Positions 35,429-44,500 of a DNA stretch of 64,000 nt are shown here, in pieces. A model generated the notes under the pieces. It was not told where the DNA came from. It made no database searches and worked only from the letters and a program-made list of their open reading frames with translations. Origin of the DNA: Caulobacter sp. (GTDB taxonomy: Bacteria > Pseudomonadota > Alphaproteobacteria > Caulobacterales > Caulobacteraceae); the NCBI GenBank assembly GCA_030680355.1, contig JAUXVF010000027.1, positions 1-64,000 of the forward strand. The letters run 5' to 3'. Numbering within the stretch: position 1 is the stretch's first letter; each line of letters starts with the position of its first letter. Made by a program: the position numbers and the translations under genes.

Positions 35429-36922
35429 TCAGCCCCTCAAGGCGTCGATGTGGCGGGGCATGGTCTTGGCCGCCGCCGCGATCTCGTCCCGGACCCGGTC
35501 GAACTCCGCCGCGATCCGGTCGACATCATGCAGGTCCACCAACGGATCATAGGCCGCGGGCGATACCCCCTGGCCATGCATGACGGCCTGCCAGCTGGTC
35601 ACCGTGAACATCTCCTCGGCGGCCAGGGACAGCTTTCCGCGCGCCGCGAACAGCGCCATGCGCTGGGCCAGGCTGTCGGGAATGGCCATCTCCCGGGTTT
35701 GCCGCCACAGCGGCTCGTCCCGCTGGTTGGCGTGGTAGTGAAGGATGATGAAGTCGCGGATGCGCTCGAAATCAAGGGCGATCCGGGCGTTGTAGTCGTC
35801 GGCCAGCACCGGGTCCCACTGACGCCCCGGGAATGAAGCCAGGAACTTGAGCAGGCCGGCCTGGATCATGTGAATGCTGGTCGATTCCAGCGGCTCGAGA
35901 AAGCCGCTCGACAGACCCAGACCAAGCACATTTTTGTTCCAGGCCTTTCGGCGCCGACCGGTGACGAACCGCAGTTTGTTGGGCTCGGCCGTCGGGGCGG
36001 CGCCCAGACCCTCCCTCAGGGTGCGCTCGGCCTCGTCATCGGACAGGAAGGCGCTGGAATAGACGTAGCCGTTGCCGTCGCGATGCTGCAGCGGAATGCG
36101 CCAGACCCAGCCGCCGGCCTGGGCGGTGGAGCGGGTGAAGGGGTCGGGGTCGCCCTGCCGCTCACACGGCATGGCCATGGCCCGGTCGCAGGGCAGCCAG
36201 TGCGACCAGTCCTCGTAGCCGGTCTCCAGGGCCTGTTCGAGCAGCACGGCGCGAAAGCCCGAGCAGTCGATGAAGAAGTCCCCCTCCACGCGGCGATCAT
36301 CGTCCAGGACCAGCGCCTCGACGAACCCGTCCTCGCTGCGCAGATCGACCTTCTCGACCTTGCCTTCCAGTCGCTTGACGCCCAGCCGCTCGGCATAGCC
36401 GCGCAGGTAGCGCGCATAGAGCGAAGCATCGAAGTGAAAGGCCGACCCGAAGGTGGACAGCGGCGAGTTGGGATCCTGGCTCTGGCGGCCGAACCGGCCC
36501 GTGCGGGCGGCCACGGCGCAGAGGGAGTAGTCCTCCAGCGGGCCCGCCCGGCCCAGCGCCGCCAGCTTGAGCCAGTACTGATGGAAATAGCCTGGGTCGG
36601 GCGTGACGCCATAGACGCCGAACGGGTGAAAGTACCGCTCGCCGGGCCGGGTCCATCCGTTGAACTCGATCCCCAGTTTGTAGGTGGCGCGGGTTTCCCG
36701 AACGAAGGCCGATTCATCCAGGCCCAGCGTGTTGTTGAAAATGCGGATAGGCGGGATGGTCGCCTCGCCCACTCCGACCGTGCCGATCTCCGCCGACTCG
36801 ACCAGGGTGATGTCGCAACGCCCCGCCAGGGCGCGCGAGAACAGGGCCGCGGCCATCCAGCCGGCCGTGCCGCCGCCCAGGATGACGATTGACCGTGGAA
36901 GATTGTCGCCGACGATTTCCAT
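35429..36922 (-). CDS. Flavin-dependent tryptophan-halogenase-like protein
   Basis: A 497-residue flavoprotein of the tryptophan halogenase family. FAD motif SIVILGGGTAGWMAAALFSRAL lies at the N-terminus, followed by GVGEATIPP. The family's catalytic Lys is conserved in TYKLGIEF (about residue 80), and the WxWxIP motif is present as GGWVWRIPLQH (about residue 270). FLEPLESTSIHMIQAG is the second signature. All this makes flavin-dependent chemistry likely. In Caulobacterales and Xanthomonadales such genes commonly stand beside carbohydrate TonB-dependent receptors and are not part of indole biosynthesis, so halogenation of tryptophan is not assured. The next gene upstream is such a receptor, 138 bases away with a terminator-like hairpin between. 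ATG 36922 is preferred to a GTG 15 bases upstream. Confidence 0.86.
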   Translation of the reverse strand: MEIVGDNLPRSIVILGGGTAGWMAAALFSRALAGRCDITLVESAEIGTVGVGEATIPPIRIFNNTLGLDESAFVRETRATYKLGIEFNGWTRPGERYFHPFGVYGVTPDPGYFHQYWLKLAALGRAGPLEDYSLCAVAARTGRFGRQSQDPNSPLSTFGSAFHFDASLYARYLRGYAERLGVKRLEGKVEKVDLRSEDGFVEALVLDDDRRVEGDFFIDCSGFRAVLLEQALETGYEDWSHWLPCDRAMAMPCERQGDPDPFTRSTAQAGGWVWRIPLQHRDGNGYVYSSAFLSDDEAERTLREGLGAAPTAEPNKLRFVTGRRRKAWNKNVLGLGLSSGFLEPLESTSIHMIQAGLLKFLASFPGRQWDPVLADDYNARIALDFERIRDFIILHYHANQRDEPLWRQTREMAIPDSLAQRMALFAARGKLSLAAEEMFTVTSWQAVMHGQGVSPAAYDPLVDLHDVDRIAAEFDRVRDEIAAAAKTMPRHIDALRG

Positions 36923-36980
36923 GACCGACTGGTCCACCCTTTTTGTCCCGCCCGCGCGACGCGCCGGCCAAAACGCAAGT

Positions 36981-37012
36981 CCGGGGCCGCCTCGGGAAAG
37001 AGGCGGCCCCGG
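36981..37012 (-). terminator. Probable Rho-independent terminator after the TonB-dependent receptor
   Basis: A perfect 13-base-pair GC-rich stem (36981-36993 with 37000-37012) around a six-base loop GGGAAA. On the minus strand it is followed by ACTTGCGTTTTGG, a weak T-rich tail. It lies 49 bases downstream of the receptor stop codon and 59 bases before the halogenase-like gene, so it should limit read-through between them. Confidence 0.75.
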
Positions 37013-37060
37013 TCAAGCGTGGACGATAGGCGACAGGGGAGTGTCTGTCGCCCGCGCCAA

Positions 37061-40006
37061 CTACATACCGAAGCGGTAGCGCAGCCCCAGCAGGAACCGG
37101 CGGTCGCCCGACAGGTAGCGGAAGGGCAGGTTCTCGAACTGCAGGTAGGCGCTCGAGGCCTCTTCGGTCAGGTTGATCCCTTCGAAGGTCACCTTCAGCG
37201 CCGGGGTCACGCTGTAGGCGACCTGGCCGTCGAGTTGACCATAAGCCGCCTGCCAGATGCCCAGCGTGTGGGTGTCGGCGCCCGAGCCGAAGCCGAAGTT
37301 GCCGAGATAGGCCTTGTCGCGCCAGGCATAGGACAGCCGGGCTTCGAAGCCGTTGTTCTCGTAGTAGCCCTGCAGATTGTAGGCCGTCTTGGAGACGCCC
37401 GGGATCGGCAGGCTGGAGTCGAAGTCGTTCGAGAACGGCGATTCAGAGTCGGAGTAGGTGTAGTTGACGTTGAAGCCGAGGCCGTTCTCGAAGGCGTATT
37501 GAGCCGCCAGTTCGATGCCCTTGACCGAGCCGCCCTCACCATTGACCGGCGAGGTGTAGGTGCCGACCGTGGAGCCCGCCACCGAACCATCGGCCACGCT
37601 GCGCGAAACCGTGTCGGTCTGGATGAAGGAGTCGACGCTCTTGTAGAAGAACGAGGCCGAGATCAGGCCCTGGCGGCCGAAGTAGCGCTCGTACGCCAGG
37701 TCGAACTGATTGGCCCGGTAGGGGTCGAGCTCGGCGTTGCCGCCATTGCCGTTGGTGAAGATGAAGCGGTTGAAGTTCGGATCGCCCACGGTGGTGTTGC
37801 GGGTGAAATCGAAGCTGGAGCCCTTCCCGAGGTCGAACAGATTCTGACGCGCCACGACCCGGGCCGCGGAGGCGCGAACCTTGTCGGTGTCGTTGACCTC
37901 GAAGACCGCGTTCACGCTGGGCAGGACGTCGGTGTATTCACGGACGGTCGATTGCTGCACCGGATTGGCGAGCACGCCGTTCCAGCTGTCGGTGCCATAG
38001 TACCAGGCGTCCGAAATCGGCGTCGAGCTGGCGTTGATCGTCAGTTCGGTCTTCACCACGCGGGCGCCGCCATTCAGATGGAAGCGGTCATCCCTGCGCC
38101 CGACATCGACCATGAAATAGGCGCTGCTCGTCTTTTCCTCGACCGAGAAGCTTTCCAGAGGGTCCTCGTAGTAGGCGAACGGCGTGGTGGGATAGAGACC
38201 CTGGATCCAGGAAACCGGGTTCTTCATCTGGCCACGATTCTGGACCAGGGCCGTGATCCCGCCGATGGTCACAGTCTCGAACCGGCCCGGGTTGGACGCC
38301 GCCGTTTCATAGGGCGTGATCACCGCCGGCGAGTCTCCGAACCTGCCTGTGCAGGGGGGGTGACCCGGCGTCAGAAGCGGCAGCTCGCAGGACTTGAGGC
38401 CGATGGCGCCGTCCTGGAAATAGCCCAGCGGCGTCCAGTCCCCGACGCCGAGCGCATGGGCGTCAAGTTCACCCTTGCCGGAATAGTCGGCCAGGTAGCG
38501 GCCATAGGACGTATCGACCGTGCGTTTGGCGAGACGACCGCCGAAGCTGAGCGTCAGGCCGGCCTCCTCGCCGAACCCGGGCTCATACTTGAAATCGGCG
38601 CGGATGGACTGGTTCTCGGTCTCGGTGCTTTCGCCGAACACCCAATGCGACTTGGCGAAGACGTTTGAGGGCGTTGTGAACTGGGCGGGATTGACCGGCG
38701 TGAACGTCGGGTTGTCGCCATTCACGTAGTCAAACGAGAAGGTCGTCGGTGCGGACGGGTTGGGGGTCAGCCCCAGGGCCGTGCCGTTGCGAACCCCGTA
38801 CTGCGTGTAGCGGACGTCATTGTTGCCGCTGGTGCTGTCGTAGCTCGCCTTGGAGTAGGCGGCCCGGAAACTGGCGGTCAGGGGACCGCCATTGTCCCAG
38901 TTGGCGGCCAGTTGGTAGTTGTCGGTGACGGCCTCGGCGTTCTGAACAAACGAGATCGCCTCCGCCGACAACGCTGTCACCCGGCCCGTTTGCAGAATGC
39001 CGTTGCTGTCGGTGGTGAAGGAGCCGGTCTGGAGAGTCGCGCTCTCGAGGTTGAACGGGAACTTGATCGAGGCTTCCGACGTCAGAATCTTGAGATCGGA
39101 ATGGAACCAGTCCGCCGTGAACTGGAGGGAGTCGGTCACCTGCAGGTCGGCGTTCAGCGACATGCCCAGCCGTTCACGCTCCTGATCGCGGTTGGTGGCG
39201 TACCGGTATTCCGGCGACCAGATATTGGCCGTGGAGGTCTGCGTCACGCCCGTGCCGACCGGGCGGTTCAGATAGGCCCAGGTGCCGCGGTTTTCACCGC
39301 CGAGCGCGTCAGTATGGATGAAGGTCTTGTCGTAGGAGACCGTTCCCAGCAACGCGAAGCGGTCGGAGAACTTGTATCCCAGGATCACCGACGCGGTCGG
39401 GTTCCAGTCTCCGTCGCCGCCGCGGTTGCCCCGCAGGACGCCCGAGAAGGTCAGGGTATCGGGCAGGGTGAGCGCGTTTCGGGTCTTCAGATTGACGATG
39501 CCGCCAAGGCCGCCTTCGAGAAGCGAAGCGTCCGGCGATTTGTAGACATCGACGGCGGCGATGAGTTCTGAGGGGACGCCTTCAAGCGAGCTGTCCTGCC
39601 GCGCGTTGCCCTCGCCCAGTCGGAAGATCTCCAGACCGCTGACGAAGATGTCGCCGTTCAGCACGGTGACATTCTGGTCGAGGCCGCGGATGCGGACCTT
39701 GGTGCCCTGCCCATTCTGGCGGTCGATCTGCACGCCTGGAAGGCGCTGCAGGGACTCGGTGATGTTCTGGTCCGGGAACTTGCCCATGTCTTCGGCAGTG
39801 ATCGACTCGATGATCAGGTTTGAGTCCTTCTTCACCGCCAGGGCGCTCGCAAGCGAGGCGCGGAAGCCGGTGATGATGACCTCCTCGACCTGGGTCGGCG
39901 CCGCGGCGGGCGCATCGGCCGCCCGAGCATGACCTGCCGTGATCATGGCCAGGGTCGATGTCGCTGTGAGCAGCGCGGCGCGGGATCGATTGAATTTCGT
40001 TTTCAT
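37061..40006 (-). CDS. TonB-dependent receptor, Xanthomonas/Caulobacter carbohydrate type
   Basis: A 981-residue outer-membrane receptor. A signal peptide (KFNRSRAALLTATSTLAMITAG, cut near HARAAD) is followed by a TonB-box-like VEEVIITGFRASLASAL, then the plug domain with SITAEDMGKFPDQNITESLQRLPGVQID and VRIRGLDQN. These phrases are diagnostic of the TonB_Xanth_Caul group that imports oligosaccharides. The remainder is the 22-strand barrel, ending LLGLRYRFGM, so a Met replaces the usual terminal Phe. The start follows AGGGGAATAG. A LacI-type operator overlaps its promoter (see 40189-40238). Substrate not identifiable; the GH2, GH3 and glucose genes nearby suggest a glucose- or glucosamine-containing glycan. 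Confidence 0.92.
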   Translation of the reverse strand: MKTKFNRSRAALLTATSTLAMITAGHARAADAPAAAPTQVEEVIITGFRASLASALAVKKDSNLIIESITAEDMGKFPDQNITESLQRLPGVQIDRQNGQGTKVRIRGLDQNVTVLNGDIFVSGLEIFRLGEGNARQDSSLEGVPSELIAAVDVYKSPDASLLEGGLGGIVNLKTRNALTLPDTLTFSGVLRGNRGGDGDWNPTASVILGYKFSDRFALLGTVSYDKTFIHTDALGGENRGTWAYLNRPVGTGVTQTSTANIWSPEYRYATNRDQERERLGMSLNADLQVTDSLQFTADWFHSDLKILTSEASIKFPFNLESATLQTGSFTTDSNGILQTGRVTALSAEAISFVQNAEAVTDNYQLAANWDNGGPLTASFRAAYSKASYDSTSGNNDVRYTQYGVRNGTALGLTPNPSAPTTFSFDYVNGDNPTFTPVNPAQFTTPSNVFAKSHWVFGESTETENQSIRADFKYEPGFGEEAGLTLSFGGRLAKRTVDTSYGRYLADYSGKGELDAHALGVGDWTPLGYFQDGAIGLKSCELPLLTPGHPPCTGRFGDSPAVITPYETAASNPGRFETVTIGGITALVQNRGQMKNPVSWIQGLYPTTPFAYYEDPLESFSVEEKTSSAYFMVDVGRRDDRFHLNGGARVVKTELTINASSTPISDAWYYGTDSWNGVLANPVQQSTVREYTDVLPSVNAVFEVNDTDKVRASAARVVARQNLFDLGKGSSFDFTRNTTVGDPNFNRFIFTNGNGGNAELDPYRANQFDLAYERYFGRQGLISASFFYKSVDSFIQTDTVSRSVADGSVAGSTVGTYTSPVNGEGGSVKGIELAAQYAFENGLGFNVNYTYSDSESPFSNDFDSSLPIPGVSKTAYNLQGYYENNGFEARLSYAWRDKAYLGNFGFGSGADTHTLGIWQAAYGQLDGQVAYSVTPALKVTFEGINLTEEASSAYLQFENLPFRYLSGDRRFLLGLRYRFGM

Positions 40007-40026
40007 GGCCCTATTCCCCTCTACTT

Positions 40027-40036
40027 GCGTTAACGC
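40027..40036. promoter_or_regulatory. Palindrome GCGTTAACGC in the receptor leader
   Basis: A perfect ten-base palindrome lies 21 bases upstream of the receptor start codon, beyond its promoter and operator. It resembles the core of other LacI/PurR-type sites and could be a second operator or a roadblock site. Only the symmetry is observed. Confidence 0.3.
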
Positions 40037-40188
40037 GCAGTGCCTCATGCTCGGAGAGCTCTCTCCAAGTCGGGACCACGCTGTTCTCGGGATGCCTGCG
40101 GCATCCTCCCCAAAAATTCAGTCCGGCGTCTTGGCGGCCGGTGACTCGGATCGTCGTAACCCGGTGACTTTTGCTGTCGTTGGAAATT

Positions 40189-40202
40189 AGACAGCGCTGT
40201 CA
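40189..40202. promoter_or_regulatory. LacI-type operator A: AGACAGCGCTGTCA
   Basis: One of four copies in this window of the palindrome TGACAGCGCTGTCA (here with one mismatch in the first base). It is placed directly after the -10 box of the receptor promoter on the minus strand, that is, over the expected transcription start, where bound repressor would block initiation. It is also 85 bases upstream of the divergent ROK regulator. Confidence 0.75.
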
Positions 40203-40209
40203 TTCGCAT

Positions 40210-40238
40210 TAATAGCACTAACGGATTTCTTATTGCAA
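40210..40238 (-). promoter_or_regulatory. Probable promoter of the TonB-dependent receptor
   Basis: On the minus strand TTGCAA (-35, 40238-40233) and CTATTA (-10, 40215-40210) are separated by 17 bases. They lie in the only clearly AT-rich part of this intergenic region. The predicted start falls in operator A. The leader would be about 195 bases. Confidence 0.55.
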
Positions 40239-40286
40239 GTTGTATAATTCCGGGATCACGCCGGTCGCCCAATCCACGGGCAACCG

Positions 40287-41537
40287 GTGACGTGGGTTTG
40301 GAGACGTTTGGATTTGGCTGGCGGTACAGCACCAGGACACAAGGCGCGGCGACGCGCATCCGGCACTGACCTGTCGGGCACCAACCTGGAACGCGCGGGT
40401 GATCACAATCAGCGAGTAACCCTGCAAGCGATCCGGGCCCGGACTTCGATAACGAGGGCTGAGCTCGTCGAGATCACGGGCCTGACAGGGCCGGCCATCG
40501 CCAACATCACGCGGCGGTTGCTTGAGGACGGCCTGATCCTTGAGGCTGGCCGCCTGAGAGGCGGCCGCGGTCAACCGGCTATGACCCTGACCGCCAATCC
40601 CGAGGGCTGCTTCTCGGTCGGGATCAATGTCGACCGCGATCACATCACCGTCGTCCTGGTGGATTTCGCCGGCCAGGTGCGAGGGCGCGCCACGCGGGAA
40701 ATCCGCTTTCCTCTTCCAGAGGACGTGTCCCGATTCTGGCATGACGCGGGCGCGAGGCTTCTGGCCGAGAACAATCTGACGGAAGCTCAGTTGCTCGGCA
40801 TCGGCATCGCGCTTCCCGATGACTTCGGAAAGGTCGACATCCCCGGCCGCCCGGCCAGTTTCGACGCCTGGAACACGACAGATCCGGCCAGCCTCTTCGC
40901 GCGGGCCGGCGGACCGCCCGTGTTCCTGGAAAATGACGCCGCCGCCGCCGCCCTGGGCGAGTTGCAGTACGGCCACGGCATGAGCAAGCCGAGCTTCTTC
41001 TATATTCTGATCGCCGCTGGGCTGGGCGGCGGCCTGATCATCGACGGCGAGCACTTTCGCGGCGCGGATGGACGCAGCGGCGAGATCGGCTTTCTCCCTA
41101 TCCAGTCTGACAGAACCAGCGCCACATCATTGCAGGCGGTGGTGTCCCTTTCCGCCCTCTACGCCCATATCGGTGCCGGCGGGTTCTCGGTGAGCGAGCC
41201 GGACGGCCTTCTCGGCCTGCCGCCCGAGGCCCAGGCGCGGATCGACGAATGGATTGACCTAGCCGCCGACGTGCTGACCGCCCCCGTCGTCAACATCAGC
41301 TGCGTGGTCAATCCCGAGGCCGTCTACATCGGCGGACGATTGCCGGCGGCGATCGTCGAACGCCTGACCCAGTCCCTCAATACCCGGCTGGCCGCCATCA
41401 CCGGCGTGCCCGCGATCGCAAAGGTGTCGCGGGCGGCGACATCGGCGGACGCCCCGGCGGTCGGCGCCGCCATCCTGCCGGTTATCGACCGGCTGCTGCC
41501 CTCCCGCGCCACCCTGCGCAAGACCTCCCGCCCCTGA
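40287..41537 (+). CDS. ROK-family transcriptional regulator
   Basis: A protein of about 416 residues. An N-terminal winged helix-turn-helix (TLQAIRARTSITRAELVEITGLTGPAIANITRRLLEDGLI, residues about 43-82) is followed by a ROK sugar-kinase-like domain with VGINVDRDHITVVLVDFAGQ, LENDAAAAALGEL and GLGGGLIIDG. The cysteine-rich zinc motif (CxCGxxGCxE) usual in ROK proteins is absent: after GEIGFLP the sequence goes straight into polar residues. Divergent from the TonB-dependent receptor and convergent with the GH2 gene (eleven bases apart), it probably senses a sugar and controls the receptor or hydrolases. The start is uncertain: GTG 40287 gives the longest form, and TTG 40314 has GGAGA at a better distance. 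Confidence 0.86.
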   Translation: MTWVWRRLDLAGGTAPGHKARRRASGTDLSGTNLERAGDHNQRVTLQAIRARTSITRAELVEITGLTGPAIANITRRLLEDGLILEAGRLRGGRGQPAMTLTANPEGCFSVGINVDRDHITVVLVDFAGQVRGRATREIRFPLPEDVSRFWHDAGARLLAENNLTEAQLLGIGIALPDDFGKVDIPGRPASFDAWNTTDPASLFARAGGPPVFLENDAAAAALGELQYGHGMSKPSFFYILIAAGLGGGLIIDGEHFRGADGRSGEIGFLPIQSDRTSATSLQAVVSLSALYAHIGAGGFSVSEPDGLLGLPPEAQARIDEWIDLAADVLTAPVVNISCVVNPEAVYIGGRLPAAIVERLTQSLNTRLAAITGVPAIAKVSRAATSADAPAVGAAILPVIDRLLPSRATLRKTSRP

Positions 41538-41548
41538 CGGAGAAGCCG

Positions 41549-44500
41549 CTAGCGGGCCCGGACCTTCGCCGGCTTGACGTTCCAGCCCCTCAAGGCGACT
41601 TCCGGCGGCCTGGCCGAGGCGGCAGTCGGATACCGAACCGCGATGGTCCGCGCCTCTCCGGGCAGCAGGGAGACGTAGTTGTCGCTGTAATAGGCCGGCA
41701 GGATGCGCCGTCCAACCGAGTCGACCAGGGTCATCTTGATGTTGAGGGCCGGCGCCGATCCGCGGTTCTCCAACACGACCGAGACCACCGTTTCGGCCCC
41801 GTCGCGTTCGCGGCTCGCGGAAATCTCGACAGGTTGGGGCGCCAGATCGGCCAACTTGCGGCCCTTCGCGGCGTCGGCGGTCAGCCAGTAGAGATTGTTC
41901 GACAACGCCTCGCCCTCCGCCGACGTCAGGTCGAGGCGCACGATCACCGTCCCCTCCGCGGCCAACGGCCCGTCCAGCGCCAGGGTCTCGCCCGGCGACA
42001 TGCTGTCGGCCGCAGCGGACAGGGTCTGGGCGGAGTCTGACAGGAGGCGACCATCGAGCGCGAGGACGCGAACCTGGACCTTGGCCCCTTCGATCGCGAC
42101 CGGCCCGTTGTTGATCAGGGCCAGGCGGTGGTCGGCCAGGTCCATCTGGATATGCACGGTCTCCGACGCCTTCTGGACGCCGTAGAAGGCGGCGTGGGTG
42201 TCATAGTCGTGGCTGAGGATCTGCCACATGGTGCTGGGCCAGGCCGGCTGGGTCATCCACAAAAGACGGCCCGAGGACTTCGTCCAGAGCTCGGCGTTCA
42301 TGCCCTCGAAGATCGCCCGGTAGGTGTCGTAGTTCATCAACTGCGCCTTGCGCTCGAAGTCCTCGAGGCTGGTTGGCGCGCCCAGGCGGGCGGTCATGGC
42401 GTCCATGAAGGACTGGGTCGCGCCGTTCCCGGTCGGGTGCCAGTCGTGGTAGGCCCAGACGTCGCTGATCGGCCAGCGGTCGGCGGCCGGCACCGCGGCC
42501 TCAAAGGCCTCCAGGGTCGGGAAGGACGGCGTCCCGACCTCGACCGAGAAGCCCTTGGCGTGGTCGGTGAAATAGCTCTCCGGTTCCCGGTAGTTGTACG
42601 GCCCGCTGTTCTGCAGGTTCACGCGGTTGGAGCTGCCAGTGTACCAGCGGGTGCCATCCAGATCATGGACAAGGGCCTCGAGCCCCTCGTTGAGGATCGG
42701 CTGGGGCACGCCCTCGTTGCGGCCGAACCACAGAACGATCGAGGGGTGGTTCCGGAAGCGTTTGATGACGTCGGCGGCGTTGGCCAGGAACAGCGGCACG
42801 TCCTGCGGTTCGAGCTGATAGTCCTGGGTCGAGGCCCAGAAGTCGTTCATCACCAGCAGTCCGTACTCATCGGCCAGGTCGAAGAACACCTCCTCTGTGT
42901 TCTGCCCGACCCAGTTGCGGATGGTGTTGAGGTTGGCGTCGCGGTGCAGGCGGAAGTAGGGCTCCAGCCGTTCGCGCTCGACCCGCTTGCGCCAGTCGTC
43001 GGTGCCCCAGTTGCCGCCCCGGGCGGCGATCCGCCGACCGTTCACCTTGATCACCAGGAAGGGCGACAGGCCCGTCTCAGGCACGTCCCGCACCGCCGGC
43101 GAAGTGTCGCCGACCGCCGTCAGCGAGGTCGCCCAGCCATCGGGAACCTTACGGAGGCCGTCGTGGCTGCCGTCGGTCACGTCCTGTCCCAGTTGCCGGG
43201 CCCTGGCGAAGTCGACCTCGACCCGGCGCAGATGACCCGACGGGTTCATCAGCGACAGTTCATAGGTGATCTGGCGCATGCCGAACCGAAGCTGGCGGCG
43301 GTCGGACGCCTGGCCGTCCACCGATGTGGTCAGGGTCAGGCCGTGCAGCGCCGGCTCGCCATAGCCATTGGGCCACCAGAGTCGCGGATCGCGCACGGAT
43401 AGGGCGGGAAACTCGGCGGGCGTGAACCGGACCTCGCCGACGCCTGGGGCGACAAGCACGGTCTTCTCGACCCGCACGTCGTCGAAGGCCGCGTCGACCG
43501 TGACCCGGGCGGGGCGGTCGCCAAGGTTTTCGATGGGAACAGTGATCTCCACGTCCGCCTGGCTGTTGTCGGCCCTGGGCAGGGTGGTGACCACCTGGGC
43601 GTCGCCGATACGGGCGTCGCCCGTCGCCAGCAGGGTCACGTCCTGCCAGAGACCGGTATTGCGGTCCCGCACACTGGGAATCCAGTCCCAGCCCTCGCTG
43701 GCGATGAAGGTCGGGCCGTCGAGGGCCATCATGCCGCCGTTCTCGCCGACTCCGGCGGTCAGCGATTCCTCGTGGGCGATGCCCGGATGCGGAGGCGGCG
43801 TGATCTTGACGGCAAGGACATTGGCGACCCCCGACTTGACCCGGCCGGTGACATCGAACTGGCCGCGGATGAAGGCGCCCTTGATGTCGCCCAGCCGCTC
43901 GCCGTTGAGCCAGACCTCGGCGGCGTAGTTGACGCCCTTGAAGGTCAGAAGCAGCCGCTTGCCGGCGGATTCGGCCGGCGCGTCGAAGGCGGCGCGATAC
44001 CAGTAGTCCTGTTTGTTCAGGCTCTCGGGAATGGCGGTGTTGTTGAGCCCGTAGTCCGGATCCGGATAGACGCCACGATCGACCAGGGTGGTCAGGACCG
44101 TTCCGGGAACGGTGGCCGCATACCAAGCGCCGGCGTCATAGTCCGGCCGCGATATCGCCGCGCCGGCGGCGTCGACCTTGGGCGCTTCCGCCAGAGCCCA
44201 GCGTTTGAGCGTCCAGAGGCCGGGCTGGTCCGCCACCAGGGCAGGACCGTCATACGGCGGCTTTGCGGTCGGCTTCGATGTCGGGACCTTGCTCCGCGGC
44301 AGGGTCCAGGGATCCTGGGGCGCGGTCTGACCGTACATCTGCCGCACCTGGACCGGCCAGGTCGGGCTGCCGGTGTCGAAGACGGTCAGGGCGTCATCGG
44401 GCCGCTTTCCGGCCAGCCGAGCCATCGCGTCCGCCGGTTCCGCGGCCCGCGAGACCCGGAAATCGGCCAGATAGCCGGCGAAAGGCGTGAAACCGGCGAC

